A DNA stretch of 36,247 nucleotides from Spirulina sp. CCY15215 (lineage in GTDB: Bacteria; Cyanobacteriota; Cyanobacteriia; Cyanobacteriales; Spirulinaceae), in contig NZ_JACSWA010000341.1 in the NCBI RefSeq assembly GCF_016888125.1, positions 1-36,247 on the forward strand, in the 5' to 3' direction. Made by a program: the position numbers and the translations under genes. Of this stretch, positions 32,337 through 36,247 are shown piece by piece (within the stretch, counting starts at the first letter, position 1; every line of letters starts with the position of its first letter). Below the pieces are notes generated by a model. It was given only the letters and a program-made list of their open reading frames with translations, made no database searches and was not told where the DNA came from.

Positions 32337-32348
32337 AGGAGAAAATTA

Positions 32349-32729
32349 ATGAAAATTTTAAGCATTATCGAATCGGCTTATCGAGGAACGATTGAAGAAC
32401 AGGATGATACCATTCTTTGGTTAAATCATATTTTTCAAAATGGAGGGGCGGAAGTTTCGGTACTATTACGAGGGAATTCTGTTAATTATTTACTGAAAAA
32501 CCAAGACGCATCTGGCTTACAGTTTGGGGAATGGAAACAAACCAATCCTCCTGAATTGGATCAGGATTTAACAGCTATGTTAGAAAAAGGGATTGCCATT
32601 TATGCTGTTGCCGAAGATGTGCGCGATCGCGGGCTTCCTCAAGATAAGTTTATTGCGGGAATTAAACTCATTCCCCTAGGAGAAGTCGCCGAACTTTGCG
32701 ATCGCTTTGAACAAGTCTGGCATTGGTGA
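32349..32729 (+). CDS. DsrE-family protein, third of three
   Basis: A 126-aa protein: ILSIIESAYRG, a helix WLNHIFQNGG, VSVLLRGNSVNYLL, and a later strand IAIYAVAEDVRDRG. Fold pattern matches the two preceding genes; its cysteine is near the C-terminus (ELCDRFEQVWHW). The start is ATG 32349 after a strong AAGGAG, 12 bp from the previous stop. It completes a three-subunit DsrEFH/TusBCD-like set. A PLP enzyme gene follows 36 bp later, probably in the same operon. Confidence 0.75.
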   Translation: MKILSIIESAYRGTIEEQDDTILWLNHIFQNGGAEVSVLLRGNSVNYLLKNQDASGLQFGEWKQTNPPELDQDLTAMLEKGIAIYAVAEDVRDRGLPQDKFIAGIKLIPLGEVAELCDRFEQVWHW

Positions 32730-32765
32730 TCTCAAATCATAATTAATAATAATTAATGATAATTA

Positions 32766-34022
32766 ATGACAGATTTAGAAGTTCTGAGAGAGGCAGAAAA
32801 AGAACTCATACCGATATTTTCTCAAATTGACGCAGGAGTTAAGCAAAATCTTAAAAAGGTTTTGACTGCTTTTCGCAATCATCGGGTTGGGACTCATCAT
32901 TTTGCTGGGGTAAGCGGTTACGGTCATGGGGATCTCGGAAGAGAAACCCTCGATCGCGTTTTTGCGGAGGTAATGGGGGCAGAAGCGGCAATAGTGCGAG
33001 TACAATTTGTCTCGGGAACCCATGCGATCGCCTCTGCATTATTTGGGGTCTTGCGTCCAGGAGATGAAATGCTTTCGGTGACGGGACAACCCTACGATAC
33101 TTTGGAGGAAGTTATCGGACTGCGGGGAGGAGGTCAAGGCTCTTTAATGGACTTTGGCATTAGTTATCGTCAATTAGAATTAACTCAAGAAGGTGGAATT
33201 AATTGGGATGTTTTAAAAACAGCAATTTGGGACAAGACCAAACTGGTTTTAATTCAGCGATCGTGCGGTTATTCTTGGCGAGAAAGTCTTTCTATAGAAG
33301 ATATTGCCAGAATTGTTCGTTTAGTTAAAAAACAAAATCCTGAGACAATTTGTTTTGTTGATAACTGTTATGGAGAGTTTATCGAAGAACGAGAACCAAC
33401 GGCGGTAGGTGCAGATTTAATTGCGGGTTCTTTGATTAAGAATCCAGGGGGAACGATCGCCACAGGAGGGGGCTATATTGCAGGAAAAAAGGAGCTTGTG
33501 GAACTAGCAGCCTGTCGCTTGACGGCACCCGGAATTGGTAGTGAAGGAGGGGCGACTTTCGACCAAAATCGCTTGTTATTTCAAGGACTATTTTTAGCAC
33601 CGCAAATGGTAGGAGAAGCAGTGAAAGGAAGTCATTTAATTGCTTCTGTTTTTGCTAAGTTAGGCTATCCGGTTAACCCCAAACCTTTACTTCCTCGTCG
33701 CGATACGATTCAAGCAATACGATTAGGTTCTGCCGATAAGCTGATTGCCTTCTGTAAAGCGCTGCAAGGGGTTTCTCCCATTGGTTCTTATCTGGACCCC
33801 GTTCCGGCGGCAATGCCGGGCTATGCCAGCGATTTAGTCATGGCTGGAGGGACATTTATCGACGGCAGTACATCGGAGTTTTCCGCAGATGGACCCCTGC
33901 GAGAACCTTATCTTGTTTTTTGTCAAGGAGGAACCCATTGGACTCACGTGGCGATCGCCTTGGAGGCTGCTATTGAGGCGATCGGGAAGTCTGGCTCTTG
34001 CTTGATACGAAAAAATCACTAA
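32766..34022 (+). CDS. Methionine gamma-lyase-family (YnbB-type) PLP enzyme
   Basis: A 418-aa fold-type I PLP enzyme, the group once called aluminium resistance protein and now named methionine gamma-lyase family. The Schiff-base lysine is in GSLIKNPGG (Lys225), with the cofactor-binding aspartate in FVDNCYGEF (Asp199) and the phosphate-binding FVSGTHAIASALFG. GYGHGDLGRE and FCQGGTHWTHV are family hallmarks. Substrates are not firmly known for most members; C-S bond cleavage is likely. It follows three DsrE-like genes closely, which would suit release of sulfur from an amino thiol to a sulfur carrier. The start is ATG 32766 in AT-rich leader DNA (repeats of AATTAATGA). Confidence 0.9.
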   Translation: MTDLEVLREAEKELIPIFSQIDAGVKQNLKKVLTAFRNHRVGTHHFAGVSGYGHGDLGRETLDRVFAEVMGAEAAIVRVQFVSGTHAIASALFGVLRPGDEMLSVTGQPYDTLEEVIGLRGGGQGSLMDFGISYRQLELTQEGGINWDVLKTAIWDKTKLVLIQRSCGYSWRESLSIEDIARIVRLVKKQNPETICFVDNCYGEFIEEREPTAVGADLIAGSLIKNPGGTIATGGGYIAGKKELVELAACRLTAPGIGSEGGATFDQNRLLFQGLFLAPQMVGEAVKGSHLIASVFAKLGYPVNPKPLLPRRDTIQAIRLGSADKLIAFCKALQGVSPIGSYLDPVPAAMPGYASDLVMAGGTFIDGSTSEFSADGPLREPYLVFCQGGTHWTHVAIALEAAIEAIGKSGSCLIRKNH

Positions 34023-34051
34023 ACTTTATACTATTCGTGTCTACTCAAACT

Positions 34052-35593
34052 ATGCCGCGCCTTTCCAAATTAACCTACCATCGGGGAACCTTATTATTGC
34101 ACCCACCCCCCAAGGGAAAAGCCTGGATCGAGTATGCAACCTGGGACGATCGCGTAGAGAAATTCCGCATTCCCGCGATGCACTATCGCCCCCTGATCGA
34201 AGCATTGCAAGGGGAAGGGACAAATTTTACCGATGAGGCTAAAGCATTTGTGCCTCTGGAGTTAACCTCAAGTAGTGTGGAAATGACTCCATACACCCAC
34301 CAGCAAGAGGCATTACAGGCATGGAAAATGGCGGGACGACAGGGGGTAGTTGTTTTACCGACGGCTTCGGGAAAGACCTATTTGGCGCAATTGGCGATGC
34401 AGTCCACCCCCCGCAGTACCTTAATTCTCGTGCCGACTTTAGACTTAATGCACCAATGGTACGCCCAACTCGAGGCAGCTTTTCCTGATGTGGAATTGGG
34501 ACTATTGGGAGGCGGATCTGGCGATCGCACTCCCCTTCTGGTTTCCACTTACAATAGTGCCGCTATTCACGCTGAAAATTTAGGCGATCGCTACGCTTTA
34601 TTGATTTTTGATGAATGTCACCACTTACCCACCGACTTTTTTCGCGTTATTGCAGAATACGCGATCGCGCCCTATCGTCTGGGTTTGACAGCAACACCCG
34701 AGCGATCGGATGGTTCCCATCGGGACTTAGAAGGGCTAATTGGGGCGATCGTCTATCGTAAAACACCGGAAGAACTTTCTGGACACGCCCTCGCAAAACA
34801 TAAAATTGTTGAAATTAAAGTCAAATTATCCCCCAAAGAACGGGAAACTTACGATCGCTCAATGAAGATTCGTAATGCTTTTTTGCGGGAATCTAATATT
34901 AGTTTAAGCAGTCTCAAAGGCTGGCAATTGTTCGTACAGGCTTCAGCGCGATCGCAAGCGGGCAGAAGGGCAATGTTAGCACATCGAGAAGCGAAAGATA
35001 TTTCTCTTTGTACCGATGGCAAACTGCGAGTTTTAGCGGAATTAATCGCCAAGCACTATCCGGAAAGAACCCTTATTTTTACGAATGATAATGCAACAGT
35101 TTATCGCATTTCCCAAGAGTTTCTCATTCCTGCTTTAACCCATCAAACACCCGTCAAAGAACGCCACGGAATTCTGACGCAATTTAAAGAAGGAACCTAT
35201 AAAATTATTGTTGCCTCTCACGTCCTCAATGAAGGCGTAGATGTTCCCGATGCTCGTATTGCTATTATTTTATCAGGAACGGGTTCAATTCGGGAATATA
35301 TACAGCGTTTGGGACGAGTTTTAAGAAAAGGCACACAAAAAGATAAAGTGGCTATTTTATATGAAGTTGTTTCCGAAGAAACCAGCGAAGAACGAACATC
35401 AAAACGTCGTAAAGGAGATGAATTGCAAGATGTTAATCAAGAAGATTGGCAGAAACCTAAACCCAAGCAAAAATCAACAGAACCGAAACACAAACAGTTA
35501 GAAATTGTTAGCGATCGCCCTCTTTATGATGTTCCCGATCGCACCACACCTAAAGCCGCAGAATCTAAGGAAAGCTACGACACAAAAGAATAA
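34052..35593 (+). CDS. XPB/RAD25-like superfamily 2 DNA helicase
   Basis: A 513-aa SF2 helicase. An N-terminal damage-recognition-like part (1-75) is followed by a Q-like motif (YTHQQEAL), motif I PTASGKT (103-109), motif II DECH (187-190), motif III LTATPERSDG (212-221), and motif VI QRLGRVLRKG (418-427). The tail (about 440-513) is charged and low-complexity. The family unwinds or remodels DNA near damage; archaeal XPB works with nuclease Bax1 and many cyanobacterial homologues with a DUF790 protein. Here no DUF790 gene follows; an Rpn-like gene does. I chose ATG 34052 (MPRLSKLTYHRG), 29 bp after the previous stop; a TTG at 33998 opens the frame earlier and is rejected. Confidence 0.94.
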   Translation: MPRLSKLTYHRGTLLLHPPPKGKAWIEYATWDDRVEKFRIPAMHYRPLIEALQGEGTNFTDEAKAFVPLELTSSSVEMTPYTHQQEALQAWKMAGRQGVVVLPTASGKTYLAQLAMQSTPRSTLILVPTLDLMHQWYAQLEAAFPDVELGLLGGGSGDRTPLLVSTYNSAAIHAENLGDRYALLIFDECHHLPTDFFRVIAEYAIAPYRLGLTATPERSDGSHRDLEGLIGAIVYRKTPEELSGHALAKHKIVEIKVKLSPKERETYDRSMKIRNAFLRESNISLSSLKGWQLFVQASARSQAGRRAMLAHREAKDISLCTDGKLRVLAELIAKHYPERTLIFTNDNATVYRISQEFLIPALTHQTPVKERHGILTQFKEGTYKIIVASHVLNEGVDVPDARIAIILSGTGSIREYIQRLGRVLRKGTQKDKVAILYEVVSEETSEERTSKRRKGDELQDVNQEDWQKPKPKQKSTEPKHKQLEIVSDRPLYDVPDRTTPKAAESKESYDTKE

Positions 35594-35610
35594 ATTAAGA
35601 GGTAAAATTC

Positions 35611-36247
35611 ATGCAAAAACAAGCAAACATTGACCACGATCGCTTATTTAAAGAATTACTAACGGTCTTTTTCGTAGAATTCATCGAATTATTTTTCCCT
35701 GAATTACGAGAATATCTCGATCGCAACTCCGTAACCTTTTTAGACAAAGAAGTATTTACCGATGTGACCAGAGGAGAAAAATACGAAACAGATTTAATTG
35801 TGCAAGTTCGTTTTGCCAAACAAAACTCCTACTTTTTGATTCATATCGAGAATCAATCCTCCTTTGAAACAGCATTCAATCGCCGAATGTTTCGCTATTG
35901 TTCCCGCTTGCATGAAAAATTCAACCTCCCTATTTACCCCATTGTTATCTTTTCCTATGATCGCCCCAAAAAAGCCGCAACAAATCGCTATCAAATCGCC
36001 TTTCCAGACTTTCAAGTTTTGCAATTTAACTATCGAGTGATTCAGTTAAATCGCCTCAATTGGCGAGATTTCTTAGATCGGCAAAATCCCGTCGCATCGG
36101 CACTTATGGCCAAAATGAATATCGCCACCGAAGATAGGCCAAGAGTCAAGGTAGAATGCTTGCGACTGTTAGCAACATTACGCCTCGATCCAGCACGAAT
36201 GCAACTGATTTCCGGTTTTGTGGACAGTTATTTAAAATTAAACGAGT
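35611..36247 (+). CDS. Rpn-like PD-(D/E)XK nuclease-family protein (partial, cut by window end)
   Basis: The frame runs open from ATG 35611 (after GAGGT) to the last base, about 212 residues. It starts DHDRLFKELLTVFFVEFIELFF, typical of Rpn/transposase-31-type proteins. The PD-(D/E)XK core is visible: a DKEVF strand, ETDLIVQVRF, and FLIHIENQSS, in which E-x-Q stands at the E-x-K position as usual for this family. It lies 17 bp after the helicase gene. The function of chromosomal copies in cyanobacteria is unclear; recombination-promoting nuclease activity is known for E. coli relatives. The C-terminus, often with a DUF4351-like domain, is outside the window. Confidence 0.88.
   Translation, partial: MQKQANIDHDRLFKELLTVFFVEFIELFFPELREYLDRNSVTFLDKEVFTDVTRGEKYETDLIVQVRFAKQNSYFLIHIENQSSFETAFNRRMFRYCSRLHEKFNLPIYPIVIFSYDRPKKAATNRYQIAFPDFQVLQFNYRVIQLNRLNWRDFLDRQNPVASALMAKMNIATEDRPRVKVECLRLLATLRLDPARMQLISGFVDSYLKLNE

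Noticed and set aside
1-36247. tRNA or rRNA genes
   Set aside because: No cloverleaf or conserved rRNA stretch was recognised on either strand by reading.

Overview
The window is chromosomal DNA from a cyanobacterium, probably filamentous. The palindrome GCGATCGC (HIP1) recurs throughout. The housekeeping genes are of cyanobacterial type: mini-RNase III, RlmB, CarA, ArgJ and an acyl-lipid desaturase. The kinases and lipoproteins carry IMS-like and NTF2-like modules of the kind attached to cyanobacterial Ser/Thr kinases. I cannot name the species.

Layout. 1-448: no gene; a string of stem-loops ending in a hairpin like the right end of an IS200/IS605 element. 449-1234 (-): rlmB. 1351-22123 (-): one unbroken co-directional run of 17 genes with gaps under about 90 bp and some overlaps. 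22369-26024 (-): mrnC, a STAS-domain regulator, carA with its own terminator, a MITE, and argJ. 26259-28282 (-): an unrecognised two-gene unit with an ATGA overlap. 28440-30076 (+): a cyanobacterial Rpn-like protein with a 12-bp tandem repeat, and a DUF937-like protein with a calcium-loop motif. 30293-31138 (-): a delta-9-type desaturase. 31570-36247 (+): three DsrE-family proteins, a methionine gamma-lyase-family PLP enzyme, an XPB-like helicase, and a PD-(D/E)XK (Rpn-like) gene cut by the window edge.

The most interesting part is the 21-kb run. In transcription order it encodes: three P-loop GTPase-like proteins; a large membrane protein with a C-terminal peptidoglycan-binding-like module; a polytopic membrane protein with an FHA-like tail; a secreted, membrane-anchored VWA protein; two NTF2-like lipoproteins; an IMS-domain lipoprotein; a beta-lactamase/PBP-like serine hydrolase lipoprotein; a membrane VWA protein with an FHA-like tail; a small unknown; a cytoplasmic VWA protein; a zinc-ribbon FHA protein; a PP2C phosphatase fused to a degenerate kinase-like domain; a kinase-FHA protein; and a zinc-ribbon kinase with TPRs.

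My inference is an envelope-spanning phospho-switch. Lipoproteins and the peptidoglycan-binding protein would sense the wall, kinases and phosphatase would write and erase phospho-threonine, FHA domains would read it, and VWA proteins and GTPases would act as assembly and effector parts. Its parts recall TerY-P triads (VWA, PP2C, kinase), GTPase-centred conflict systems, and the PpkA/PppA/Fha pathway of type VI secretion. However, it has none of the MoxR, TerC/TerD or Tss genes that define those systems. It lies between mrnC and rlmB, which as I recall are neighbours in other cyanobacteria, so it may be an inserted module.
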